The notes under the pieces: generated by a model
Database searches by the model: none
Told to the model about the DNA's origin: nothing
What the model saw: the letters and a program-made list of their open reading frames with translations, nothing else
Part shown: one piece after another, positions 1-6,912 of the stretch
Position numbering within the stretch: the stretch's first letter is position 1
How the letters are laid out: every line of letters starts with the position of its first letter
Program-made: the position numbers and the translations under genes
Assembly (NCBI GenBank): GCA_028870615.1
Contig: JAGWPH010000183.1
Location: forward strand, 1 to 7,002
Origin: Betaproteobacteria bacterium
GTDB taxonomy: Bacteria > Pseudomonadota > Gammaproteobacteria > Burkholderiales > Ferrovaceae
Length of the DNA stretch: 7,002 bases
Direction of reading: 5' to 3'

Positions 1-1
1 A

Positions 2-778
2 TCGGCGTTGCGATATCTGCTGGACATCTACGTCACCGAGAAAGATTGGCAGAAGGCCATCGAAACGGCTGAAGCCCTGGAAGTGGCGACAGGGGACGCC
101 TACCGTCGCGAAGTGGCAAATTTTTACTGTGAACGAGCGGCCATGGAATACAGCCATTCCCGTCTGGAGGAGGCGCGCGCCCAGATTGCTGCAGCGCTTG
201 AAGCAAACCGCAAATGCGTGCGTGCCAACGTAATGCTGGGCAACTGGGCCCAACGGGAAGATCGTCACGATGAGGCCGTGGCCATCTGGAAACGCATTGA
301 GGTTCAGGCCCCTGAGTATTTATTTTTGATTGCGGCTCCCCTGATTGAATCCATGCGTACACTGGACCGTATTCCTGAAGCTTTGACGCTGTTACGCGGA
401 TGGCTGCAGCGCTATCCTGCGCTTGATTTGCTTGGTGTGGTCTTTCAGGCCACATTGGAAGAGGAGGGTGCTGAAAGCGCCTTGCGGCTGGTACGCGACG
501 AGTTGTATCGCAACCCATCCCTCGGGGCACTCGACAAATTTCTGGATGCCCAACTCGTGACCGCAACGCCAGACCAACGTGCCGATGTGCAATTGATGCG
601 CGATCTGGTTCATGCGCATAGTAGCCGGTTGTCCCTGTTTCAGTGCAGCAGATGTGGGTTCAAGGCGCGCACCTTTCATTGGCATTGCCCTGCCTGTGGC
701 GGTTGGGACACTTATCCGCCGCGCCGCAATGCGGATGGCGATCCAGCTGGCGCGGTCAATAATCGGGGCGGGATGTAA
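2..778 (+). CDS. lapB: LapB (YciM) LPS assembly/LpxC-regulating TPR protein, C-terminal part
   Basis: This is the 3' part of a gene whose start lies before the window; the frame is open from base 2, and about 258 codons of a family usually near 390 residues are present. What is visible is a helical, TPR-like repeat region rich in Ala, Leu and Glu, then a rubredoxin-type metal-binding tail: CSRCGF, with CPAC 10 residues later, giving four Cys codons at 644, 653, 686 and 695. That Cys tail plus TPRs is the signature of LapB. In enterobacteria LapB is anchored to the inner membrane by an N-terminal helix (not in this window) and acts with FtsH to control degradation of LpxC, so setting LPS output. 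About 20 polar, Gly/Arg-rich residues follow the zinc knuckle, probably disordered. The stop codon overlaps the next start (TAATG), and lapB-pyrF adjacency is also known in E. coli. Identification is confident; regulation of LpxC is inferred from the family. Confidence 0.93.
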   Translation, partial: SALRYLLDIYVTEKDWQKAIETAEALEVATGDAYRREVANFYCERAAMEYSHSRLEEARAQIAAALEANRKCVRANVMLGNWAQREDRHDEAVAIWKRIEVQAPEYLFLIAAPLIESMRTLDRIPEALTLLRGWLQRYPALDLLGVVFQATLEEEGAESALRLVRDELYRNPSLGALDKFLDAQLVTATPDQRADVQLMRDLVHAHSSRLSLFQCSRCGFKARTFHWHCPACGGWDTYPPRRNADGDPAGAVNNRGGM

Positions 779-1491
779 TGCAGGATCGTCCCGTCATCGT
801 CGCACTCGATGCGGCGACAGAAGCCGCAGCCCTTTCGCTTGCGGATCGTCTTGATCCTGCGTTGTGTCGCGTCAAGGTAGGCAAGGAACTTTTTACCGCC
901 GCCGGCCATTCCTTTGTGGAATACCTGGTGAAGAAAGGCCATTCGGTCTTTTTGGACCTTAAATATCACGACATTCCCAATACGGTGGCAGCAGCCTGCC
1001 GTGCCGCGGCAAGCCTTGGGGTATGGATGATGGATGTCCATACCGTGGGCGGGCCTGCCATGCTCGAGGCGGCACGCGAGGCCCTGGAGCAGGCAAACGT
1101 TGGGTATCGCCCCAGACTCATCGGGATTACCGTGCTCACCAGTCTTTCTGAATCTGATTTGCAACGCATCGGCATGATCGGCTCCGTTTCCCAGGTTGTG
1201 GCGCGGCTTGCGCAACTGGCCGGCGATTGCGGACTGGATGGTGTCGTGTGTTCAGCCAGCGAAGCGGCCATGCTACGGGCTCAGTTGCTCCCCTCCTTTC
1301 TGTTGGTTACGCCAGGGATTCGCCTGCCCGGGGCAGCCAAGGATGACCAGGTGCGGATTGTCACTCCACAGGATGCCATCGCTTCAGGCGCCGATTATCT
1401 GGTCATTGGGCGCCCCATCACACAAAGCGCTGATCCTGTGGCCATGCTGGCCCATATCAATGCCTCTCTCCAAGAAATAACGCAACCATGA
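778..1491 (+). CDS. pyrF: Orotidine 5'-phosphate decarboxylase
   Basis: A 237-residue protein of normal length for the bacterial family. It decarboxylates OMP to UMP, the last step of de novo pyrimidine synthesis in the cytoplasm. The TIM-barrel active-site residues are all visible: D11 after strand 1, K33 in VKVG, and the catalytic array D60-x-K62-x-x-D65 within [12 protein letters not shown]. The phosphate-binding end has TPGIR at 178-182 and GRPIT at 211-215 (R212). The ATG shares its A with the lapB stop codon (TAATG), and a purine-rich GGGGCGGG at about 765-772 can serve as ribosome binding site. The 3' end overlaps ugd by 4 nt (ATGA). In this setting UMP production feeds the UTP pool used to build UDP-glucose and UDP-GlcNAc, the precursors of Ugd product and lipid A; that link is inference from context. 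Nothing is missing or unusual. Confidence 0.97.
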   Translation: MQDRPVIVALDAATEAAALSLADRLDPALCRVKVGKELFTAAGHSFVEYLVKKGHSVFLDLKYHDIPNTVAAACRAAASLGVWMMDVHTVGGPAMLEAAREALEQANVGYRPRLIGITVLTSLSESDLQRIGMIGSVSQVVARLAQLAGDCGLDGVVCSASEAAMLRAQLLPSFLLVTPGIRLPGAAKDDQVRIVTPQDAIASGADYLVIGRPITQSADPVAMLAHINASLQEITQP

Positions 1492-2810
1492 AAATCTCGA
1501 TTATCGGCACCGGTTATGTGGGTTTGGTGAGTGGGGTTTGCCTCGCTGAAGTAGGCAACCATGTGCTCTGTCTTGACGTTGATCCCCACAAGATTGCCAT
1601 TCTGCGCGATGGCGGTATCCCAATTTATGAGCCGGGGCTGGAAGCCATGGTCAAACGCAATGTGGCGGCGGGGCGTCTTGCTTTCACCACCGACATTGCC
1701 GAAAGCGTGGCTTACGGGCAGGTGCAGTTCATTGCTGTGGGTACCCCTCCGGATGAAGATGGTTCGGCCGATCTGCAGCATGTGGTGGCTGCGGCGCGCA
1801 ATATCGGACGCTACATGAACAGCCGCAAGGTCATTGTGGACAAATCCACGGTGCCGGTAGGTACCGCAGAGAAGGTGCGTGTGGCGATTCAGAATGAACT
1901 TACCGCACGCGCTGCGAACGTGCCTTTCAGCGTGGTATCCAACCCGGAGTTCCTGAAGGAAGGTGCGGCGGTGGAGGATTTCATGAAGCCCGACCGCATT
2001 GTAGTAGGCGCCGAAGATCCTTATGCCATCGAAGTGATGCGCGCAATTTACGCGCCGTTCCAGCGCAATCACGAACGATTGATTCTGATGGATATCAAAT
2101 CTGCCGAACTGACCAAATACGCTGCCAACGCCATGTTAGCCACGCGTATTTCCTTCATGAACGAATTGGCGCTACTGGCCGAACGACTGGGAGCCGACAT
2201 CGAACGGGTGCGCCAGGGCATTGGTTCTGATCCGCGCATTGGTTATCAGTTTCTTTATCCCGGTTGCGGCTATGGCGGCTCCTGCTTTCCAAAAGACGTG
2301 CAGGCACTGATGCGGACGGCTGCAGGAAATGGCCTGGAGCTGAAAATTCTCAAGTCGGTGGAAGCCGTCAATCAGCGGCAAAAATCGGTGCTTCCGGACA
2401 AGATCGTGAAGCGCTTTGGCGAGAACTTGAATGGACTGCACTTTGCGCTCTGGGGGCTGGCCTTTAAACCCAATACCGATGACATGCGCGAAGCCCCTTC
2501 ACGGGTGCTGATTGATAGCCTGTGCGCGCGTGGAGCCACCATGGCGGCTTATGATCCAGTGGCCATGGACGAGGCACGTCGCATTTATGGCAAACAAAAT
2601 TCCCTGCGCTTTGCGATATCGCCTGAAAATGCGCTGCTCGGTGCGGATGCGCTGATCATCGCAACCGAGTGGAAAGAATTCCGCAGCCCGGACTTCAACG
2701 AGATCAAGGCCATTCTGCGCCATCCACTGATCTATGATGGGCGCAACCTGTATGAGCCTGCGCTGGTCAGGGAAGCTGGCCTGGAATACTTTGGGATTGG
2801 ACGATTGTGA
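1488..2810 (+). CDS. ugd: UDP-glucose 6-dehydrogenase
   Basis: A full-length 440-residue protein of the UDP-glucose/GDP-mannose dehydrogenase family. It oxidises UDP-glucose twice with NAD+ to give UDP-glucuronate in the cytoplasm. The N-terminal Rossmann domain (about 1-185) opens with [12 protein letters not shown] and contains DKSTVPVGT (119-127) and SNPEFLKEG (151-159). The central domain (about 205-300) carries LTKYAANAM (208-216, conserved K210 and N214) and the catalytic Cys C266 in [12 protein letters not shown] (259-270). The C-terminal UDP-binding domain includes [17 protein letters not shown], typical of the family. The start overlaps the pyrF stop by 4 nt (ATGA) and has no strong Shine-Dalgarno sequence, so translation is probably coupled. 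The next gene begins in its stop codon (TGATG). UDP-glucuronate can supply LPS core, capsule, O-antigen, or pentose/aminoarabinose routes; which applies cannot be seen here. UDP-GlcNAc or GDP-mannose dehydrogenase paralogues are less likely but substrate is not proven. Confidence 0.93.
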   Translation: MKISIIGTGYVGLVSGVCLAEVGNHVLCLDVDPHKIAILRDGGIPIYEPGLEAMVKRNVAAGRLAFTTDIAESVAYGQVQFIAVGTPPDEDGSADLQHVVAAARNIGRYMNSRKVIVDKSTVPVGTAEKVRVAIQNELTARAANVPFSVVSNPEFLKEGAAVEDFMKPDRIVVGAEDPYAIEVMRAIYAPFQRNHERLILMDIKSAELTKYAANAMLATRISFMNELALLAERLGADIERVRQGIGSDPRIGYQFLYPGCGYGGSCFPKDVQALMRTAAGNGLELKILKSVEAVNQRQKSVLPDKIVKRFGENLNGLHFALWGLAFKPNTDDMREAPSRVLIDSLCARGATMAAYDPVAMDEARRIYGKQNSLRFAISPENALLGADALIIATEWKEFRSPDFNEIKAILRHPLIYDGRNLYEPALVREAGLEYFGIGRL

Positions 2811-3754
2811 TGGCACTGAACGCTGCACTGTTAGACAATTTTTCGGCTGCCCGCATTTTGGTGGTGGGCGATGTCATGCTGGACCGTTACTGGTTTGGGG
2901 AAGTGAGCCGCATTTCACCTGAGGCGCCTGTACCGGTGGTATTGGTGGGGAAAACCGAAGAACGTCCTGGTGGGGCGGCCAATGTGGCACGTGGTGTGAC
3001 AGCACTGGGGGCCCATTGCGACCTGTTGTCGGTCAGTGGCGATGACGAACCCGGACGGCGCCTGGAACAACTGTTGCGGGCAGAGGGGGTGCAGGCTGTA
3101 TTGCATCGCGACCCCAGCATTGATACAACAGTCAAATTGCGGGTGATCGGGCGCCAGCAGCAATTGTTACGCATTGATTTTGAAACCCAGCCCAGTCATG
3201 AAGTCCTGTTGGCCAAACTGAGCGGTTTTACCGGCATGCTGGAACAAGTGGATCTGGTCATTCTGTCCGATTATGGCAAAGGAGGTCTGCGTCATATCGA
3301 GCCCATGATCGAGCAATGTCGTCAGGCCGGCAAACCGGTACTGGTGGATCCCAAGGGAGAAGAGTATCGGCGTTACCGGGGTGCCACGTTGCTGACCCCC
3401 AACAAATCGGAATTTCGCCAGGTTGCTGGTTCCTGGAAAAGTGACATGGAACTTGCCGCCAAAGCGGAAAAACTGCGCGCTGAGCTGAATCTCGAGGCGC
3501 TGCTGGTGACCCGCAGTGAGGAAGGGATGACCCTGTATCAACCGGGCCGGGTGACGCATGAACCCACACACGCTCAAGAAGTCTATGATGTCAGTGGAGC
3601 CGGTGATACCGTCATTGCCACTTTGGGCGTAGCGCTCGCTTCCGGAATCAGCATGCCGGATGCTGTTCGCCTGGCCAACCGGGCGGCTGGCATCGTGGTG
3701 GGCAAACTGGGCACGGCTGTGATCAGCCGGGACGAATTGCGGCAGTCATTGTGA
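2810..3754 (+). CDS. rfaE1: D-glycero-beta-D-manno-heptose 7-phosphate kinase (stand-alone RfaE1/HldA)
   Basis: A 314-residue PfkB/ribokinase-type kinase that phosphorylates heptose 7-phosphate at C1 to the 1,7-bisphosphate in ADP-heptose synthesis. The N-terminus (ILVVGDVMLDRYWFG, 16-30) and the substrate-lid region RPGGAANVARG (52-62) match the kinase half of E. coli HldE. DPKG lies at 180-183, TPNKSEF at 196-202, and the anion hole with catalytic Asp is at GAGDT (263-267, D266). The length equals the HldE kinase domain alone (about 318 residues of 477); no nucleotidyltransferase domain with an HxGH motif follows, so the adenylyltransferase must be encoded elsewhere, as is usual where HldA and HldC are separate. 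I chose ATG 2810, which shares its A with the ugd stop (TGATG), over an in-frame GTG at 2807. The only nearby purine tract is weak, consistent with coupling to ugd. Confidence 0.94.
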   Translation: MALNAALLDNFSAARILVVGDVMLDRYWFGEVSRISPEAPVPVVLVGKTEERPGGAANVARGVTALGAHCDLLSVSGDDEPGRRLEQLLRAEGVQAVLHRDPSIDTTVKLRVIGRQQQLLRIDFETQPSHEVLLAKLSGFTGMLEQVDLVILSDYGKGGLRHIEPMIEQCRQAGKPVLVDPKGEEYRRYRGATLLTPNKSEFRQVAGSWKSDMELAAKAEKLRAELNLEALLVTRSEEGMTLYQPGRVTHEPTHAQEVYDVSGAGDTVIATLGVALASGISMPDAVRLANRAAGIVVGKLGTAVISRDELRQSL

Positions 3755-3766
3755 ACAAGACATTGC

Positions 3767-3771
3767 AGGAA
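3767..3771 (+). promoter_or_regulatory. Ribosome binding site of rfaD
   Basis: AGGAA lies 8 nt before the rfaD ATG at 3780, inside the 25-nt gap after the kinase stop codon. This is the only gene of the envelope block that does not overlap its upstream neighbour, and it has its own recognisable Shine-Dalgarno sequence. No promoter is evident in so short a gap, so rfaD is read as part of the same transcript. Confidence 0.7.
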
Positions 3772-3779
3772 CAATAAGC

Positions 3780-4787
3780 ATGGTTACCATCGTCACCGGC
3801 GCAGCCGGATTTATTGGCGCCAACATCGTAAAGGAACTCAACCGGCGTGGGGTCACCAGTATCCTGGCCGTGGATAACCTGGAAAGGTCTGGCAAATTCA
3901 AAAATTTGGCAAATTGCACCATTGCGGACTACCTCGACAAGCGGGAGTTCCTGGCGCTGATCGAATCGGACTCGCTGGATCAGGAGGTTTCGGCCGTGCT
4001 GCATCAGGGCGCTTGTTCAGACACCATGGAACACAATGGTCGTTACATGATGGATAACAATTTTCGTTACACCAGCAAAGTTTTTCGCTACTGCCAGGAA
4101 CGCGAAATCCCGCTGGTCTATGCGTCCTCCGCTTCAGTTTACGGATCAAACACCCAGTTCAGAGAGGAGCCGGCTTGTGAAAGCCCGCTCAACGTTTATG
4201 GGTATTCCAAACTGGCTTTCGATCAGTATTTTCGACAGCGTGCGCAGGAGGTCGGGCTTACCGCGCCTTGCGTAGGGTTGCGCTACTTTAACGTGTATGG
4301 ACCTCACGAGCAGCATAAGGAACGCATGGCTTCGGTGGCATACCATTTTTTCAATCAGTATGTGGAGAAGGGCAGGATCCGCCTGTTTGAGGGGAGCGAC
4401 GGGTATGCCCATGGCGAGCAACGGCGCGATTTCATTTCTGTGGAAGATGTGGTTAAGGCCAATCTGTGGTTTCTGGAACAGCCCGAAATTTCCGGCATCT
4501 TTAATCTGGGTACCGGGCAGAGCCGCACTTTCAACGACGTGGCCGTGGCCACCATCAACGCCATTCGCGCCACCAAGGGAGAAGACGAACTGACTTTGCA
4601 GGATATGCAGGCGCAAGAATTGATCGAATATATTCCCTTTCCCGACGCCTTGAGGGGAAAGTACCAAAGCTACACTGAGGCCAACATGAAGAGCCTTCTG
4701 GAAGCGGGTTATGACCGGCCTTTTCTGGATGTCACCGAAGGTGTTGCTCGCTATGTGGCCTGGATGACTGGAGCGACGATCCGTTAA
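3780..4787 (+). CDS. rfaD: ADP-L-glycero-D-manno-heptose 6-epimerase
   Basis: A 335-residue extended short-chain dehydrogenase (also called hldD) that converts ADP-D-glycero-D-manno-heptose to the L-glycero form, the donor for LPS inner-core heptosyltransferases. The NADP-binding Rossmann motif GAAGFIG is at 7-13. Family signatures follow: HQGACS (75-80), YASSASVYG (114-122), the catalytic Y140-G-Y-S-K144, RYFNVYGPHEQHK (168-180, ending in K180, which aligns with the catalytic K178 of the E. coli enzyme) and FNLGTG (241-246). IEYIPFPDALRGKYQ (282-296) is highly characteristic. Compared with the 310-residue E. coli protein it has two insertions: a few residues around 209-215, and about 20 residues around 261-281; I recall longer forms in betaproteobacteria such as Neisseria. 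It follows the heptose kinase in the same operon, and its stop codon sits in the loop of a small hairpin. Confidence 0.96.
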   Translation: MVTIVTGAAGFIGANIVKELNRRGVTSILAVDNLERSGKFKNLANCTIADYLDKREFLALIESDSLDQEVSAVLHQGACSDTMEHNGRYMMDNNFRYTSKVFRYCQEREIPLVYASSASVYGSNTQFREEPACESPLNVYGYSKLAFDQYFRQRAQEVGLTAPCVGLRYFNVYGPHEQHKERMASVAYHFFNQYVEKGRIRLFEGSDGYAHGEQRRDFISVEDVVKANLWFLEQPEISGIFNLGTGQSRTFNDVAVATINAIRATKGEDELTLQDMQAQELIEYIPFPDALRGKYQSYTEANMKSLLEAGYDRPFLDVTEGVARYVAWMTGATIR

Positions 4788-4794
4788 GCGGATC
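4778..4794 (+). other. Hairpin spanning the rfaD stop codon
   Basis: GATCCG (4778-4783) and CGGATC (4789-4794) form a perfect 6-bp stem around a 5-nt loop, TTAAG, which contains most of the TAA stop codon. There is no T run directly after it, so it is not a terminator by itself. A second pair, CTGGAG at 4768-4773 and CTCCAG at 4806-4811, could close an outer stem around it. It may stabilise the transcript end or be chance; a perfect 6-bp palindrome of this kind is not rare. Confidence 0.4.
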
Positions 4795-4809
4795 CATTCT
4801 GCATTCTCC

Positions 4810-4835
4810 AGGGGGCTCTTCATGGCCCTTTTTTT
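4810..4835 (+). terminator. Probable weak rho-independent terminator after rfaD
   Basis: AGGGGGC (4810-4816) pairs with GCCCTTT (4825-4831) around an 8-nt loop, and the T run covers 4829-4835. The core is four strong G-C pairs, extended by two G-T pairs and one A-T pair, so the stem is modest. Its position, 23 nt after the rfaD stop codon and just before a new ribosome binding site, fits the end of the envelope operon. Partial read-through into the downstream genes is likely with so short a stem. Confidence 0.55.
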
Positions 4836-4838
4836 ATG

Positions 4839-4844
4839 TGGAGG
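4839..4844 (+). promoter_or_regulatory. Ribosome binding site of the ComEA-like gene
   Basis: TGGAGG ends 5 nt before ATG 4850 and decides that start: the in-frame GTG at 4838 would lie on top of this site and have none of its own. Five of the six bases (4839-4843) can also pair with CTCCA at 4806-4810, so the site could be masked in a larger stem enclosing the terminator hairpin. Confidence 0.7.
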
Positions 4845-4849
4845 TTGTC

Positions 4850-5206
4850 ATGAATGCTGCAACGTCACGCCGCTTGTCCTGGTCTGTGTTCCGTCGGCTG
4901 CTGCTGGCATGGGTGGCAAGCTTTGTCTTGCTGGGGCAAGCCTGGGCAGTAGTGGATATTAATAGCGCTGACGAGAAATTATTGCGTACCGTCAAGGGCA
5001 TCGGCCCGATCAAAGCCAAGGCCATTCTCGCTTACCGTGCCAAAAATGGGGTTTTTCGATCCGTTGCCGATTTGCGCAAAGTCAAGGGCTTCGGAGCCAA
5101 GACCGTTGCGCGCATCGGGCCCGAAATCTCCATTTCAGGAAAACCCGTAGCGGTTGCAGCGACTTCCGGAACGAAGCCCGCGCCACTGCCCAGGGGCCGC
5201 CATTGA
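4850..5206 (+). CDS. Small exported ComEA-type helix-hairpin-helix protein
   Basis: A 118-residue protein. The N-terminus has basic residues (RR at 7-8, RR at 15-16), a hydrophobic stretch (about 17-31) and an AWA cleavage-like site at 31-33, so it looks like a Sec-exported protein cut before VVDINSADE. The rest holds two helix-hairpin-helix units: LLRTVKGIGPIKAKAI (44-59) and LRKVKGFGAKTVARIG (75-90), each with the G-x-G hairpin that contacts DNA backbone. This is the DNA-binding domain of ComEA, the periplasmic receptor that draws in DNA during competence. The last 25 residues are Ala/Pro-rich and probably unstructured. Full Gram-positive ComEA has a membrane anchor and linker; short secreted forms like this are common in proteobacteria, and many belong to species with no proven competence, so DNA uptake is only inferred. 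Its own ribosome binding site and the terminator before it suggest separate control from rfaD. cysM follows after 39 nt. Confidence 0.85.
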   Translation: MNAATSRRLSWSVFRRLLLAWVASFVLLGQAWAVVDINSADEKLLRTVKGIGPIKAKAILAYRAKNGVFRSVADLRKVKGFGAKTVARIGPEISISGKPVAVAATSGTKPAPLPRGRH

Positions 5207-5245
5207 TGATGCTGGAGGCGATTGATCTGTGCTAAAGTTTTGCGC

Positions 5246-6133
5246 ATGATCAAAACTATCGAAGGGTGCATCGGCGATACGCCGTTAGTCCTGTTGCGGC
5301 ACATGCCCGGCAACACCTCCAATCAGGTTTACGCCAAGCTGGAAGGAAACAATCCGGCGGGCTCAGTGAAGGACCGGCCGGCCCTGTCCATGGTAAAGCG
5401 TGCCGAAGCGCGCGGTGACATCACGCCAGGCGATACCCTGATTGAAGCCACCAGCGGAAATACCGGAATCGCTTTGGCACTGGCGGCATCTTTGCGTGGA
5501 TATCGTATGGTGCTGATCATGCCGGAACATTTGAGTATCGAGCGGCGCCAAACCATGCGCGCCCTGGGGGCTGAAATCCTGTTGGTATCCAAGGAGGGCG
5601 GGATGGAAGCAGCACGTGATCTCGCACAGAAGATGCACGATGCCGGGGAGGGCGTTATTCTCGACCAGTTCAACAATCCGGACAACCCGCTGGCTCATTA
5701 CGAAACCACGGGCCCGGAAATCTGGCGCGATACGGCGGGAAAGATCACCCATTTTGTAGCCACTTTGGGGACAACGGGAACCATCATGGGGGTGTCGCGT
5801 TACCTCAAGGAACAAAATCCGGCCATACAAATTGTGGGAGTGTATCCGGCTGAAGGCGCTAATGTTCCCGGTATCCGCAAATGGCCGGAAGCTTATATGC
5901 CAAAAATCTTTGATCGTCGCCGGGTGGATCAGGTGCTGGAGGTAACCCAACCTGATGCTGAAGACACCATGCGCCGTCTTGCCAAGGAAGAGGGCATTTT
6001 TGCTGGGGTCTCCTCGGGCGGAGGATGCTGGGCCGCGCTGCAGATCTCGAAAACAGTCCAACATGCCGTGATCGTCCATATCGTGTGTGATCGTGGCGAT
6101 CGCTATCTTTCCACGGGAGTCTATCCGGCATGA
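5246..6133 (+). CDS. cysM: Cysteine synthase B (O-acetylserine sulfhydrylase, CysM)
   Basis: A 295-residue fold-type II PLP enzyme that makes cysteine from O-acetylserine and sulfide; CysM enzymes also accept thiosulfate, giving S-sulfocysteine. PLP lysine K42 sits in GSVKDR (39-44); TSGNTG (69-74) binds the substrate carboxylate; GTTGT (175-179) holds the PLP phosphate; SSGG is at 256-259. Marks of CysM rather than CysK are QFNNPDNPLAHY (141-152), the IRKWP segment (210-214) and C281 in CDRGDRYLSTGV, all close to E. coli CysM. It ends right after GVYPA, about 10 residues earlier than the E. coli protein. I chose ATG 5246 because MIKTIEGCIGDTPL aligns with the family start. However, there is no good Shine-Dalgarno sequence at it, while GGAGG at 5214-5218 lies just 3 nt before an in-frame TTG at 5222, which would add eight residues. 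The stop overlaps the next gene by 4 nt (ATGA). Confidence 0.94.
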   Translation: MIKTIEGCIGDTPLVLLRHMPGNTSNQVYAKLEGNNPAGSVKDRPALSMVKRAEARGDITPGDTLIEATSGNTGIALALAASLRGYRMVLIMPEHLSIERRQTMRALGAEILLVSKEGGMEAARDLAQKMHDAGEGVILDQFNNPDNPLAHYETTGPEIWRDTAGKITHFVATLGTTGTIMGVSRYLKEQNPAIQIVGVYPAEGANVPGIRKWPEAYMPKIFDRRRVDQVLEVTQPDAEDTMRRLAKEEGIFAGVSSGGGCWAALQISKTVQHAVIVHIVCDRGDRYLSTGVYPA

Positions 6134-6912
6134 TTCCGGTACTGGCTTTCGACATTGAGACCATTCCCGACTGTGACGGCCTGATCCGGCTCCACAATCT
6201 TGATCCGGCAACGCCCCATGCCGAAGTGGCCGAAAAAGCATTTGCCGAGCGGCGCGAAAAAACCGGTTCTGATTTCTTGCCCCATTACCTGCAACGGGTC
6301 GTGTGCATTTCCTGTGCCCTGCGCAGCCGGGACGGTTTCAGGGTATGGACACTGGGTGCTGTCGAAGATTCTGAATCCAGCATCATTCAGCGCTTTTACG
6401 ATGGGGTGGACAAATACACGCCTCAACTGGTGTCATGGAACGGTAAAGGTTTCGACGCTCAGGTGTTGCATTACCGGGCGCTTGTCCATGGCGTCACCGC
6501 TGCGCGCTATTGGGATATGGGAGAGGACGATAAAGACTTCAAGTGGAACAACTATCTGTCTCGTTATCATCCCCGCCATCTGGATTTGATGGATGTTTTA
6601 GCGCTTTATAACAACCGGGCCAATGCGCCGCTTGATGCGCTGGCCAAGCTGGTCGGTTTCCCCGGTAAATTGGGCATGGATGGCAGTGCCGTCTGGCAGT
6701 CCTATCAGGGCGGCAACCTTGCCGGCATCCGCGCCTACTGCGAAACCGATGTACTCAACACGTATCTTCTCTACGCTCGTTTCCAGCTGGTGCGCGGGCA
6801 ACTGACCCCAGCCCAGTATCAGGACGAGCTGGATTTCATTCGTGCCACTATCGCGGGCATGGAGGGGCAGCACTGGAAGGAGTTTATGGAGGCATGGAAG
6901 TCCGCAAGTTGA
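6130..6912 (+). CDS. Predicted 3'-5' exonuclease, PolB-like DEDDy family
   Basis: A 260-residue protein with the complete exonuclease core found in the PolB-like predicted 3'-5' exonuclease family (Pfam DNA_pol_B_exo2). Exo I is FDIET at 7-11 (D8, E10). Exo II is WNGKGFD at 103-109 (N104, D109). LDLMD at 151-155 is the conserved internal motif. Exo III is YCETD at 203-207 (Y203, D207), the Y-x3-D form that defines the DEDDy group. These acidic residues hold two metal ions for removing nucleotides from a 3' end. There is no polymerase domain; the protein stands alone. Its cellular job is not known to me; DNA or RNA end trimming or repair is inference. No signal peptide is seen, so it should be cytoplasmic. 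Its start overlaps the cysM stop (ATGA) with no strong ribosome binding site of its own, implying coupling with cysM, and its stop overlaps the next start (TGATG). Confidence 0.88.
   Translation: MIPVLAFDIETIPDCDGLIRLHNLDPATPHAEVAEKAFAERREKTGSDFLPHYLQRVVCISCALRSRDGFRVWTLGAVEDSESSIIQRFYDGVDKYTPQLVSWNGKGFDAQVLHYRALVHGVTAARYWDMGEDDKDFKWNNYLSRYHPRHLDLMDVLALYNNRANAPLDALAKLVGFPGKLGMDGSAVWQSYQGGNLAGIRAYCETDVLNTYLLYARFQLVRGQLTPAQYQDELDFIRATIAGMEGQHWKEFMEAWKSAS

Noticed and set aside
1395..2072. 225-codon - strand open frame opposite pyrF/ugd
   Set aside because: It is opposite the conserved N-terminal domain of Ugd; its His-rich composition is what the reverse complement of this coding sequence gives.
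2807..2809. GTG as the start of the heptose kinase
   Set aside because: The ATG immediately after it overlaps the ugd stop (TGATG) and is the more efficient codon; the difference is one residue.
4795..4807. Short direct repeat CATTCT (4795-4800 and 4802-4807)
   Set aside because: Two 6-base copies one base apart in AT-richer spacer are within chance, with no sign of a longer repeat or operator symmetry.
4146..4823. 225-codon - strand open frame opposite rfaD
   Set aside because: It is antisense to conserved RfaD motifs and starts inside the terminator region; no domain seen.
4838..4840. GTG as the start of the ComEA-like gene
   Set aside because: It sits on the ribosome binding site that serves ATG 4850 and would add four residues ahead of a normal signal peptide.
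5203..5238. Promoter-like boxes before cysM (TTGATG at 5203, TGC-TAAAGT at 5230)
   Set aside because: Each hexamer matches only four of six consensus bases and the 24-nt spacing is far too long, so it is not supported as a promoter.
5363..6241. Long open frame of 292 codons on the - strand opposite cysM
   Set aside because: It lies antisense to a well-identified gene with intact active-site motifs, shows no recognisable domain, and is a typical shadow of GC-rich coding DNA.
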